From NCBI GenBank assembly GCA_016937075.1, contig JAFGWQ010000021.1, forward strand, positions 1 through 5,831: a stretch of DNA of 5,831 bases, read 5' to 3'. The first letter of the stretch is position 1. Every line of letters starts with the position of its first letter. The notes under the pieces are model-generated. The model did no database searches. It saw only the letters and a list, made by a program, of their open reading frames with translations, and was not told the origin of the DNA. The position numbers were made by a program, and so were the translations under genes. Positions 1-5,831 of this stretch are shown here, one piece after another. The DNA comes from Campylobacterales bacterium. Lineage in GTDB: Bacteria > Campylobacterota > Campylobacteria > Campylobacterales > Sulfurovaceae.

Positions 1-948
1 GGTTATGAAGTAGAGGGGGTTTACATGAAACTCCACGATAAAACAGATTATCACGAAGCTAATTTTGCAAAAGTTGAAAATGTAGCTGCACATCTTGGCA
101 TTAAAGCGCATTTTGTCGACTTGAGTGATGATTTCAGAAAAGAAGTTTATGACTATTTTGTATCATCATACAAAGATGGGCTAACTCCAAATCCATGTGT
201 GGCATGCAATCGTACTATTAAATTTGGTAAAATGATAGAGTTTGCACAGTCGCAAGGCGCCAATTTTGTCGCTACCGGCCATTATGTCAGATGTGATGGA
301 CTGGCTATCTATGAAGGAATTGATAAAAGCAAAGATCAAAGTTATTTTTTGGCGCAAATAGATAAAAATGTTTTGCCAAAATTATTGTTTCCTTTGGGGG
401 ACTGGCTAAAAGAAGATCTCAAGCTGCATGCACAAAAATATGATTTTTTATCCTCCATATCCTCTTCAAAAGAGAGCTTGGAGATATGTTTTGTAGAAGA
501 TACGTATATAGATATACTAAAAGAGCACATGAAGATTGACAGCAATGGGGAAGTGCTAAATACAAAAGGTGAGATCATAGGAACCCATAAGGGCTATATG
601 CATTATACCGTCGGCAAACGCAGAGGATTTTTTGTAAATGGCGCACATGATCCTCATTTTGTGCTACAGTTAAAACCGGAAACCAATCAAATTGTTGTTG
701 GTAAAAAAGAAGAGTTGGAAGTTAGTAGTGTTGAATTGAAAGAACTTTCTTTATTTGATAGTATCGGTGATACGATAGAGTGTCAAGTCAAAGTACGATA
801 TCGCACACAAGCAGTACCTGCAATTGTAACGATCAACGGGGACAAGGCTCAAATAACACTTCATGAAAGTGTTTTTGGCGTTGCCAAAGGACAGGTAGCA
901 GCACTGTATGATGGAGAGAAATTACTAGGCGGTGGAATTATAGTATAA
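1..948 (+). CDS. mnmA: tRNA-specific 2-thiouridylase MnmA, 5' end missing
   Basis: MnmA activates C2 of the wobble uridine in Lys, Glu and Gln tRNAs with ATP and inserts sulfur, giving the 2-thio part of mnm5s2U; it acts in the cytoplasm. The frame is open from base 1: eight codons (GYEVEGVY) precede the ATG at 25, and in the family this stretch lies inside the protein, so the ATG at 25 is internal and the true start is outside the window. The N-terminal PP-loop SGGVDS is therefore not visible. Counting from Met25, the PNPC motif carries the catalytic Cys58 with CNRTIKFG after it, ATGHYVR is at 83-89, KDQSYFLAQ at 103-111, and EICF holds the second active-site Cys155. HYTVGKRRGF and the C-terminal beta-barrel follow. 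About 315 codons are visible; the family is usually 340-370 residues, so some 25 or more are missing. It ends in TAA. Identification is firm; the sulfur donor cannot be told from here. Confidence 0.96.
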   Translation, partial: GYEVEGVYMKLHDKTDYHEANFAKVENVAAHLGIKAHFVDLSDDFRKEVYDYFVSSYKDGLTPNPCVACNRTIKFGKMIEFAQSQGANFVATGHYVRCDGLAIYEGIDKSKDQSYFLAQIDKNVLPKLLFPLGDWLKEDLKLHAQKYDFLSSISSSKESLEICFVEDTYIDILKEHMKIDSNGEVLNTKGEIIGTHKGYMHYTVGKRRGFFVNGAHDPHFVLQLKPETNQIVVGKKEELEVSSVELKELSLFDSIGDTIECQVKVRYRTQAVPAIVTINGDKAQITLHESVFGVAKGQVAALYDGEKLLGGGIIV

Positions 949-979
949 GCTCAAAACCTCCATTTTATCAATGTTTGGA

Positions 980-985
980 TATAAT
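980..985 (+). promoter_or_regulatory. Candidate -10 box (TATAAT) for prs
   Basis: A perfect TATAAT lies in the mnmA-prs gap, preceded by TTTGGA. No TTGACA-like -35 is present 16-18 bases upstream, only a T-rich patch near 963-968. Campylobacterota housekeeping promoters commonly rely on the -10 box with AT-rich upstream DNA, so this is compatible with a sigma-70-type promoter. Transcription would begin near 992, giving a leader of about 27 bases. A short perfect inverted repeat (AATGT-A-ACATT, 983-993) overlaps the box. Assignment is from sequence pattern only. Confidence 0.55.
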
Positions 986-1018
986 GTAACATTAAATTAA
1001 AGATGGGGTACAACGCTT

Positions 1019-1954
1019 ATGGGCGGATATATGATTTTTTCTGGAACTGCAAACAGTGAATTGGCAAACGAGATAGCAAGATATCTTGAAATGCCACTTT
1101 CAAAAGCCACGATCAATAGATTTTCTGATGGTGAAATAAATGTGCAAATCGCCGAGAGTGTAAGAGGCAAAGATGTTTATATCGTTCAGCCTACATGTGC
1201 ACCTGCAAATGATAACCTAATGGAACTTCTTATAATGACCGATGCCCTTAAAAGATCATCAGCTAAATCAATTACGGCTGTCGTGCCATATTATGGTTAT
1301 GCCAGACAAGATCGCAAGGCAGCTCCAAGGGTACCTATTTCAGCTAAATTGGTAGCAAATCTAATGGAAACTGCAGGAATTACAAGAGTAGTTACGGTTG
1401 ATTTGCATGCTTCTCAAATACAAGGCTTTTTTGATATACCGGTAGATAATTTATACGGTGCTATATTATTTGCAGATTATATAAAATCAAAACAATTACC
1501 AAATCCTATCATAGCTTCTCCGGATATCGGCGGAGTAGCACGAGCTAGGTATTTTGCCCAAAGATTGGGATTGGATATGGTAATAGTAGATAAAAGACGC
1601 CAAAAAGCAAATGAATCTGAAGTAATGAACGTCATAGGTGATGTAGACGGTAAAGATGTGATATTGATAGATGATATGATAGATACTGCCGGCACTATGG
1701 TCAAAGCTGCCGAAGCTCTTAAAAAATTAGGAGCTACAAGCGTAATGGCTTGTTGTACGCATCCGGTGCTTTCGGGTCCTGCTTATGATCGCATAGAAAA
1801 TGGGGTACTAGATGAGCTCGTAGTGGCAAATACTATACCAATGAGACAACCGTCACCAAAAATAAAAATGCTCTCCACGGCTTCAATGCTTGGAGAAGTC
1901 ATAAGAAGAGTACACAATAATGAGAGTGTAAATTCTCTATTTGATGTAAAATAA
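1019..1954 (+). CDS. prs: Ribose-phosphate pyrophosphokinase (PRPP synthetase)
   Basis: Prs transfers pyrophosphate from ATP to ribose 5-phosphate, making PRPP for purine, pyrimidine, His, Trp and NAD synthesis; it is a cytoplasmic, usually hexameric enzyme. At 311 residues it has the normal class I length. Visible signatures: FSDGEINV at 35-42, YARQDRK at 94-100 (ATP site), VTVDLHASQIQGFFD at 125-139 with the metal/catalytic His130, the flexible catalytic loop with Lys192 and Arg194 (DKRRQKANESE), and the PRPP-loop signature DVILIDDMIDTAGTM at 213-227 with Asp218-Asp219. The ATG at 1019 is preferred over the in-frame ATG at 1031 because homologues begin with a similar M-x-G-Y-x-IFSG; its ribosome-binding site is weak (GATGGGG about 10 bases upstream). 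A TATAAT box sits 33 bases before the start. lepA follows after 40 bases in the same direction, with no terminator between them. No catalytic residue appears missing. Confidence 0.97.
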   Translation: MGGYMIFSGTANSELANEIARYLEMPLSKATINRFSDGEINVQIAESVRGKDVYIVQPTCAPANDNLMELLIMTDALKRSSAKSITAVVPYYGYARQDRKAAPRVPISAKLVANLMETAGITRVVTVDLHASQIQGFFDIPVDNLYGAILFADYIKSKQLPNPIIASPDIGGVARARYFAQRLGLDMVIVDKRRQKANESEVMNVIGDVDGKDVILIDDMIDTAGTMVKAAEALKKLGATSVMACCTHPVLSGPAYDRIENGVLDELVVANTIPMRQPSPKIKMLSTASMLGEVIRRVHNNESVNSLFDVK

Positions 1955-1994
1955 TTAATAATATAAAAGTAAATAGTTATACAAGGAAAGCCAT

Positions 1995-3803
1995 ATGGCA
2001 ATAGTACCGCAGTCACATATTCGTAATTTTTCTATCATAGCCCATATCGACCATGGCAAATCGACTCTTGCCGATCGTATCATACAAGAGTGCGGTGCGG
2101 TTTCTGATCGCGAGATGTCGGCCCAAGTTATGGATACTATGGATATAGAAAAAGAGCGTGGTATTACTATAAAAGCCCAAAGCGTAAGGCTTGATTATGT
2201 TAAAGACGGCGAAGCGTATGTGCTTAATCTTATAGATACTCCAGGCCACGTTGATTTTTCATATGAAGTAAGCAGATCTTTAGCATCCAGTGAGGGGGCA
2301 TTGCTTATCGTTGATGCAGCTCAAGGTGTAGAAGCTCAAACTATAGCTAATGTATATATAGCTATAGAAAATAATTTGGAGCTTTTACCTGTAGTCAATA
2401 AAATCGATCTCCCTGCAGCTGATCCGGATCGAGTGCTTGGTGAACTTGAAAATGCTATCGGAATAGATGCGACCGAACATTGCTTGGTATCTGCCAAAAC
2501 AGGGCAGGGTGTCAAAGACCTTATAGATACTATAGTCGAACGCATTCCCGCACCAAGCGGAGATGAAAATGCTCCAACCAAAGCTCTTATATATGATAGT
2601 TGGTTTGATAATTATCTAGGCGCATTGGCGTTAGTGAGAGTATTTGAAGGCAGTCTCAAAAAAGGCCAAATGGTCAAAATAATGGGCGCCGCAAGAGAGC
2701 ATCAGATACTAGATCTCATGTATCCTCATCCATTAGCTCCCAAAAAAACACCTGAAATAAAAACAGGCGAGATAGGCATAGTCGTGCTTGGATTAAAAAC
2801 CGTTGATGCCTTGCAGGTAGGTGATACTATCACGGATTCTAAAAATCCAACGAGCGAGGTTATTCATGGATTTGAACCTGCCAAGCCATTTGTGTTCGCA
2901 GGTATCTATCCGATAGAAACAGATAAGTTTGAAGACCTAAGAGACGCACTCAATAAACTGAAACTAAATGATAGTTCTCTTAGTTTTGAGCCGGAGAGTT
3001 CTATGGCACTAGGAAGCGGATTTAGGACCGGATTTTTGGGTATGCTTCACATGGAAGTAGTCAAAGAAAGATTAGAGCGCGAGTTTGATCTTGATCTCAT
3101 TGCCACAGCACCTACTGTGGTATATGAAGTATTGCAAACCAATGGCGAGAAAATAGAGATACAAAATCCAAGTGAGCTTCCGGAGCCACAAAAAATTGAT
3201 ACTATTTTTGAACCTTATGTCAAAGCTACTATACTTACCCCTCAAGAGTTTGTTGGCAATCTCATAAAACTTCTAAGCGAGAGAAGGGGTATTCAGATAA
3301 AAATGGATTATCTCAATGAAACAAGAGTATTGCTTGAGTATGATATTCCTATGAACGAGATAGTGATGGATTTTTATGACAAGCTCAAAAGTACGACAAA
3401 GGGGTATGCAAGCTTTGACTATGAGCCTATTGGTTTTCGCCCTGGTAAGCTAGTAAAATTGGATATAAAAGTAGCAGGCGATATAGTAGATGCATTATCT
3501 ATCATAGTACCGGATGAAAAGGCAAGAACTAGAGGGCTAGCCTTTGTGAATCAGCTCAAAGAACTGATACCAAGACAACTGTTTGAAGTAGCTATTCAAG
3601 CTAGTATTGGCAATACCGTAATAGCCAGATCCAATGTCAAATCAATGGGTAAAAACGTAACTGCTAAATGCTACGGCGGGGACATTACTCGTAAAAGAAA
3701 ACTGCTAGAGAAACAAAAAGCCGGTAAAAAACGTATGAAGTCCATAGGAAAGGTAGAAGTACCGCAAGAAGCATTTATGGCTGTACTTAAGCTAGATAGC
3801 TAA
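1995..3803 (+). CDS. lepA: Elongation factor 4 (LepA), ribosome-associated GTPase
   Basis: LepA/EF4 is a translational GTPase that binds the ribosome; it has been described as a back-translocase and as a factor in translation initiation or 30S biogenesis, so its in vivo role is still debated. At 602 residues it has full family length (about 600). The G domain shows G1 AHIDHGKST at 16-24, G2 RGITIK at 55-60, G3 DTPGHVDF at 81-88 with catalytic His85, G4 NKID at 135-138 and G5 SAKTG at 166-170. An EF-Tu-like domain II follows, then GFRTGFLGMLHME at 342-354, an EF-G-V-like domain from about 404, and the LepA-specific C-terminal domain with ITRKRKLLEKQKAGKKRMK at 564-582, which separates it from EF-G, TypA and TetM. 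The start at 1995 has AAGGA at 1983-1987, about 7 bases upstream. The next gene begins one base after the TAA stop. Confidence 0.98.
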   Translation: MAIVPQSHIRNFSIIAHIDHGKSTLADRIIQECGAVSDREMSAQVMDTMDIEKERGITIKAQSVRLDYVKDGEAYVLNLIDTPGHVDFSYEVSRSLASSEGALLIVDAAQGVEAQTIANVYIAIENNLELLPVVNKIDLPAADPDRVLGELENAIGIDATEHCLVSAKTGQGVKDLIDTIVERIPAPSGDENAPTKALIYDSWFDNYLGALALVRVFEGSLKKGQMVKIMGAAREHQILDLMYPHPLAPKKTPEIKTGEIGIVVLGLKTVDALQVGDTITDSKNPTSEVIHGFEPAKPFVFAGIYPIETDKFEDLRDALNKLKLNDSSLSFEPESSMALGSGFRTGFLGMLHMEVVKERLEREFDLDLIATAPTVVYEVLQTNGEKIEIQNPSELPEPQKIDTIFEPYVKATILTPQEFVGNLIKLLSERRGIQIKMDYLNETRVLLEYDIPMNEIVMDFYDKLKSTTKGYASFDYEPIGFRPGKLVKLDIKVAGDIVDALSIIVPDEKARTRGLAFVNQLKELIPRQLFEVAIQASIGNTVIARSNVKSMGKNVTAKCYGGDITRKRKLLEKQKAGKKRMKSIGKVEVPQEAFMAVLKLDS

Positions 3804-3804
3804 T

Positions 3805-4251
3805 ATGGGCTGGGTATTTCATATTCACTTGATTGCGGCTATTTCTTGGATAGGCGGAGCAGTGTTTATGTTTGTTTTGGGTATTTTTCTCAGAGATAAA
3901 AAAGCCCAAAAGCAAGTTTATCCTCGTATCGGGCCATTGTTTGGGTATTATGAAGTTGTAGTGCTCATTATTTTGATAGCGACAGGCATTACTTTGATCA
4001 CGCAAAACGGATTAATAGATGTTTTATCAAGTAATGATCAAAGCGAAGTATTAGTTGCATTAAGAAAAAAACTATGGCTTGTAGGCATTGTGGTGCTGCT
4101 TACCGTTGTCCATTTTGCTATAGCACTTAAAACAAACGCAAAAGAGAGAACAAAATGGCAGCATCTTATCTCTAGAGGTTCTTCCTTGCTTATATTTCTT
4201 TTGAATCTATGGATACTTCACTATGCTATTGTCGTGCGGCATATTTTATAA
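3805..4251 (+). CDS. Small four-helix integral membrane protein, possibly CopD-like
   Basis: This 148-residue protein is not one I can name with certainty. Four hydrophobic segments are visible at about 7-29, 49-67, 89-109 and 125-145, with short, partly basic linkers (LRDKKAQKQ at 29-37, KTNAKERTK at 109-117), so it should lie in the inner membrane. Histidines fall in or next to the helices (His6, His8, His103, His139, His146), and the first helix reads HLIAAISWIGG. This pattern recalls the CopD/DUF2269 and HemJ-like group of small membrane proteins that bind copper or haem, but the HemJ PRLFVYH signature is absent; a metal or haem role is inference only. ATG 3805 lies one base after the lepA stop without a clear Shine-Dalgarno, so translation is probably coupled to lepA. 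An open frame of this length, flanked tightly by genes and with regular helices, supports a real gene. comF follows after 27 bases. Confidence 0.85.
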   Translation: MGWVFHIHLIAAISWIGGAVFMFVLGIFLRDKKAQKQVYPRIGPLFGYYEVVVLIILIATGITLITQNGLIDVLSSNDQSEVLVALRKKLWLVGIVVLLTVVHFAIALKTNAKERTKWQHLISRGSSLLIFLLNLWILHYAIVVRHIL

Positions 4252-4278
4252 GAGAAAATTATAAATTAGAGGGCAGAA

Positions 4279-4854
4279 ATGAGATGTATGAGTTGTCAAT
4301 GTCTGAGCTTTCGTACTTTTTGCAAGAATTGTGAAATAAATCTACTAGCCCCATCTATTACAAAAAGAACTATTGGTACACTTGATGTGTATAGTTTTTA
4401 TAAATACTCTACCATAGAAAATTTACTTCTTGCCAAACACACTCCTCAGGGGTATAGGATTTTTAAAGCATTGGCAAATATTACACTAAAACCGTTCATT
4501 GAGCAATTCATGGCTACTGATCCACGTGAAATCAGCATCGTTGGGGTGGATGAAAAAGTAAAAAATGGATACTCTCATGTAGCACTGCTAACTCATGCGA
4601 TGAAGTATAGAGGCACAAATATCTTACACTCATCACTTCTTGCTTCAAATGACATAAAATATTCCGGTCAAAGTTTACAATATCGCATTACGCATTCAAG
4701 AGATTTTATATACAAAGGTAAAAAGAATATAGACGCGATTCTTGTTGATGATATCATAACTACCGGCGGTACATTGCAGCAGGCACAATCTGTATTGCTT
4801 CAATCAGGAGTAAGGGTATTATTTGCATTAACACTAGCAGATGCCAAAGAATAG
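4279..4854 (+). CDS. comF: ComF-family phosphoribosyltransferase-like protein
   Basis: The protein has 191 residues and the two-part ComF layout: an N-terminal zinc-ribbon with Cys3/Cys6 and Cys15/Cys18 (an extra Cys8 lies between), and a C-terminal type I phosphoribosyltransferase fold with the PRPP-loop IDAILVDDIITTGGT at 151-165, Asp157-Asp158 being the PRPP/Mg-binding acidic pair. NGYSH at 96-100 stands where ComF proteins usually have RGFNQ, and SGQSLQYR at 129-136 matches their Q-x-x-L-x-x-x-R stretch. Family members are tied to DNA uptake in naturally competent bacteria (ComF/GntX); the reaction, if any, is unknown, and no other competence gene is in the window. ATG 4279 has AGAGGG at 4268-4273, five bases upstream, and is needed to keep the first Cys pair; the next in-frame ATG (4288) would lose it. 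At 191 residues it is somewhat shorter than typical ComF (about 210-240), as I recall for Campylobacterota. It ends in TAG. Confidence 0.88.
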   Translation: MRCMSCQCLSFRTFCKNCEINLLAPSITKRTIGTLDVYSFYKYSTIENLLLAKHTPQGYRIFKALANITLKPFIEQFMATDPREISIVGVDEKVKNGYSHVALLTHAMKYRGTNILHSSLLASNDIKYSGQSLQYRITHSRDFIYKGKKNIDAILVDDIITTGGTLQQAQSVLLQSGVRVLFALTLADAKE

Positions 4855-4860
4855 ATGAAT

Positions 4861-4889
4861 TTCACAGTAAAAAATGATAATATTATAAA
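4861..4889 (+). promoter_or_regulatory. Candidate promoter for the antiporter gene
   Basis: TTCACA (4861-4866, one mismatch to TTGACA) is followed 17 bases later by TATAAA (4884-4889, one mismatch to TATAAT). A second possible -10, GATAAT, lies at 4876-4881. The first choice would place the transcript start only about 12 bases ahead of the ATG, very close to the Shine-Dalgarno at 4895-4901; the second leaves a leader of about 20 bases. In DNA this rich in A and T such matches arise often, so this is a suggestion that the antiporter may have its own promoter rather than depend wholly on the upstream genes. Confidence 0.35.
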
Positions 4890-4907
4890 AAACTTAAGGA
4901 GTGTTGT

Positions 4908-5753
4908 ATGGAACATACATTATTTGTAGTAGTTATTACTATTGCTATTGCTACACTTTTTAACGTTTTTCTCAAAAAGATTAAAATCCCGACCATTATA
5001 GGATATATACTATCTGGAATCATTATAGCATCAATATTTAGATTTGATGAAAATGCAAAAGAGACGCTTTCTCATGTGGCAGAATTTGGTGTTGTGTTTT
5101 TGATGTTCACGATAGGACTTGAGTTTTCCGTTAAACATTTTCGTAAGATGAAACAAGAAGTTTTTGCATATGGGATGCTTCAGGTAAGTATAACAGGCCT
5201 TTTATTTTCGGGCATAAGTTATTTTTTATTTGATGCAAATGCTAAAACATCATTGGTCATTGGACTTGCGTTGGCTTTATCATCAACAGCCATAGTACTT
5301 AAAGTGCTTAATGAAAACAATGAAACACATTCCGGTTACGGCCGTATAGCTCTTGGTGTTTTGCTTTTTCAGGATTTAGCGGTTATCCCAATATTGCTAA
5401 TGATCTCTATTTTTACATCCAACGATAAATCCCTAGGCTCTTTGCTTGTGGAGCTTTTGATCAGTGCAACTATTGTTTTTGCAGTGTTTTTTATTGCCAG
5501 TAGGTATGTTATTGAAAGATATTTTGGGTGGATCATGTCTACAAAAAGTGAAGAGATATTTTTGGTCTCCGTGTTATTATTTGTCATATCTACCTCGTTT
5601 TTTGCTGAAAGCCTAGGCTTTTCTTATTCTCTGGGAGCATTTTTGGCAGGTATGGTGCTTGCTGAGACTAAATTTAGATATAAGATCGAAGCCGACCTTG
5701 TGCCTTTTAGGGATATTTTACTCGGTATATTTTTTGTAACTCTTGTCATGTAG
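4908..5753 (+). CDS. KefB/CPA2-type cation:proton antiporter, interrupted by TAG
   Basis: The product resembles the membrane domain of CPA2 antiporters (KefB/KefC group), which exchange K+ or Na+ for protons across the inner membrane. About ten hydrophobic segments occur in 281 codons. Family motifs: GVVFLMFTIGLEFS at 61-74, LALSSTAIVLKVL at 122-134, LLFQDLAVIPIL at 152-163 with the ion-binding Asp156, GAFLAGMVLAE at 243-253, and FRDILLGIFFVT at 267-278. A strong TAAGGAG (4895-4901) six bases ahead fixes the start. The frame closes with TAG at 5751 in the middle of what is normally a helix (family: FFVTVGMQ-like; here FFVTLVM then stop), although KefB-type proteins generally run well past 370 residues and often carry a C-terminal TrkA-N domain. 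The same frame stays antiporter-like to the window end (see 5754-5831). It may be a decaying gene, or a complete gene damaged by sequence error near a contig edge. The exact ion and any glutathione gating cannot be inferred. Confidence 0.85.
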   Translation: MEHTLFVVVITIAIATLFNVFLKKIKIPTIIGYILSGIIIASIFRFDENAKETLSHVAEFGVVFLMFTIGLEFSVKHFRKMKQEVFAYGMLQVSITGLLFSGISYFLFDANAKTSLVIGLALALSSTAIVLKVLNENNETHSGYGRIALGVLLFQDLAVIPILLMISIFTSNDKSLGSLLVELLISATIVFAVFFIASRYVIERYFGWIMSTKSEEIFLVSVLLFVISTSFFAESLGFSYSLGAFLAGMVLAETKFRYKIEADLVPFRDILLGIFFVTLVM

Positions 5754-5831
5754 ATTGATTGGCACTCAATGTTGGAATAGGGGCGTATCATATTATTGCT
5801 TGTTATAGGGATCATGTTTTTTAAGGCCATA
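5754..5831 (+). pseudogene. Continuation of the antiporter frame after the TAG, with a second TAG
   Basis: Translated in the frame of the preceding antiporter, these bases give IDWHSMLE, a TAG at 5778-5780, then GRIILLLVIGIMFFKAI up to the last base. This reads as a polar loop followed by the next hydrophobic helix of a CPA2 antiporter, where relatives typically have GMQID and then a run of hydrophobic residues. The region is thus the remainder of the same gene, split by two amber codons, and truncated by the window end. Codon 282 (first TAG) most plausibly replaces a CAG for Gln; codon 291 could replace CAG or TGG. No start codon with a ribosome-binding site for a separate gene is apparent. 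Confidence 0.6.

Noticed and set aside
1660..1690. Repetitive GATAGATGATATGATAGAT run inside prs, resembling a tandem repeat
   Set aside because: It encodes the conserved PRPP-loop residues IDDMIDTA; the repetition follows from Asp/Ile codons and is constrained by the protein.
2013..2249. Minus-strand open frames of 70-80 codons lying opposite lepA (and others opposite prs, mnmA and the antiporter)
   Set aside because: They lie fully within strongly identified + strand genes, show no known motifs, and are explained by the codon pattern of the sense genes.
4242..4267. AT-only repeated TTATAA pair after the membrane protein gene, possible hairpin or terminator
   Set aside because: The potential stem contains only A-T pairs and there is no following T run, so it would not act as an intrinsic terminator; it is what AT-rich DNA gives by chance.
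4855..4929. A 24-residue + strand open frame starting ATG directly after the comF stop and overlapping the antiporter start
   Set aside because: It has no good ribosome-binding site of its own, no recognisable features, and its second half overlaps the well-supported antiporter start; the AAGGAG in it serves the antiporter.
1..5831. Search for a mobile element, CRISPR array, tRNA/rRNA, toxin-antitoxin or defence module
   Set aside because: No transposase or integrase, no long terminal or direct repeats, no regular repeat-spacer pattern, no RNA gene and no defence-type domain were seen; the gaps are 1 to 70 bases long and hold only promoter-like and ribosome-binding signals.

Overview
The window is a compact, AT-rich, bacterial housekeeping segment in which every recognisable gene lies on the + strand. 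In order: the 3' part of mnmA (tRNA 2-thiouridylase), prs (ribose-phosphate pyrophosphokinase), lepA (elongation factor 4), a small four-helix membrane protein, a ComF-type phosphoribosyltransferase, and the 5' part of a KefB/CPA2-type cation:proton antiporter that runs to the window edge. The protein wording (for example the MnmA segment around the PNPC motif, the compact zinc-ribbon ComF of about 190 residues, and Prs beginning MGGYMIFSG) fits Campylobacterota, most likely a free-living Sulfurovum/Sulfurimonas-like lineage. That is inference from recalled family patterns; there is no rRNA in the window to confirm it.

Layout: mnmA (1-948, start outside the window) is followed by a 70-base gap with a perfect TATAAT box ahead of prs (1019-1954). 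A 40-base gap with a good Shine-Dalgarno leads to lepA (1995-3803). The membrane protein (3805-4251) begins one base after the lepA stop, so it is probably translationally coupled. ComF (4279-4854) follows after 27 bases. A 53-base gap with a candidate promoter and a strong AAGGAG leads to the antiporter (4908 onward). No convincing intrinsic terminator was seen in any gap, so prs-lepA-membrane protein-comF could be one transcript.

Functionally the segment joins tRNA modification, PRPP synthesis, translation, a PRPP-binding-type protein and an ion antiporter. This looks like ordinary housekeeping clustering; I see no mobile element, CRISPR, RNA gene, toxin-antitoxin or defence module, and no evidence for a new biological system.

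The one real anomaly is at the right end. The antiporter frame is closed by TAG at 5751, yet the same frame continues to encode recognisable antiporter sequence to the last base, broken again by TAG at 5778. Just before the first stop a conserved glycine position also looks altered. Base errors near a contig end, or a decaying gene, are more likely than recoding.
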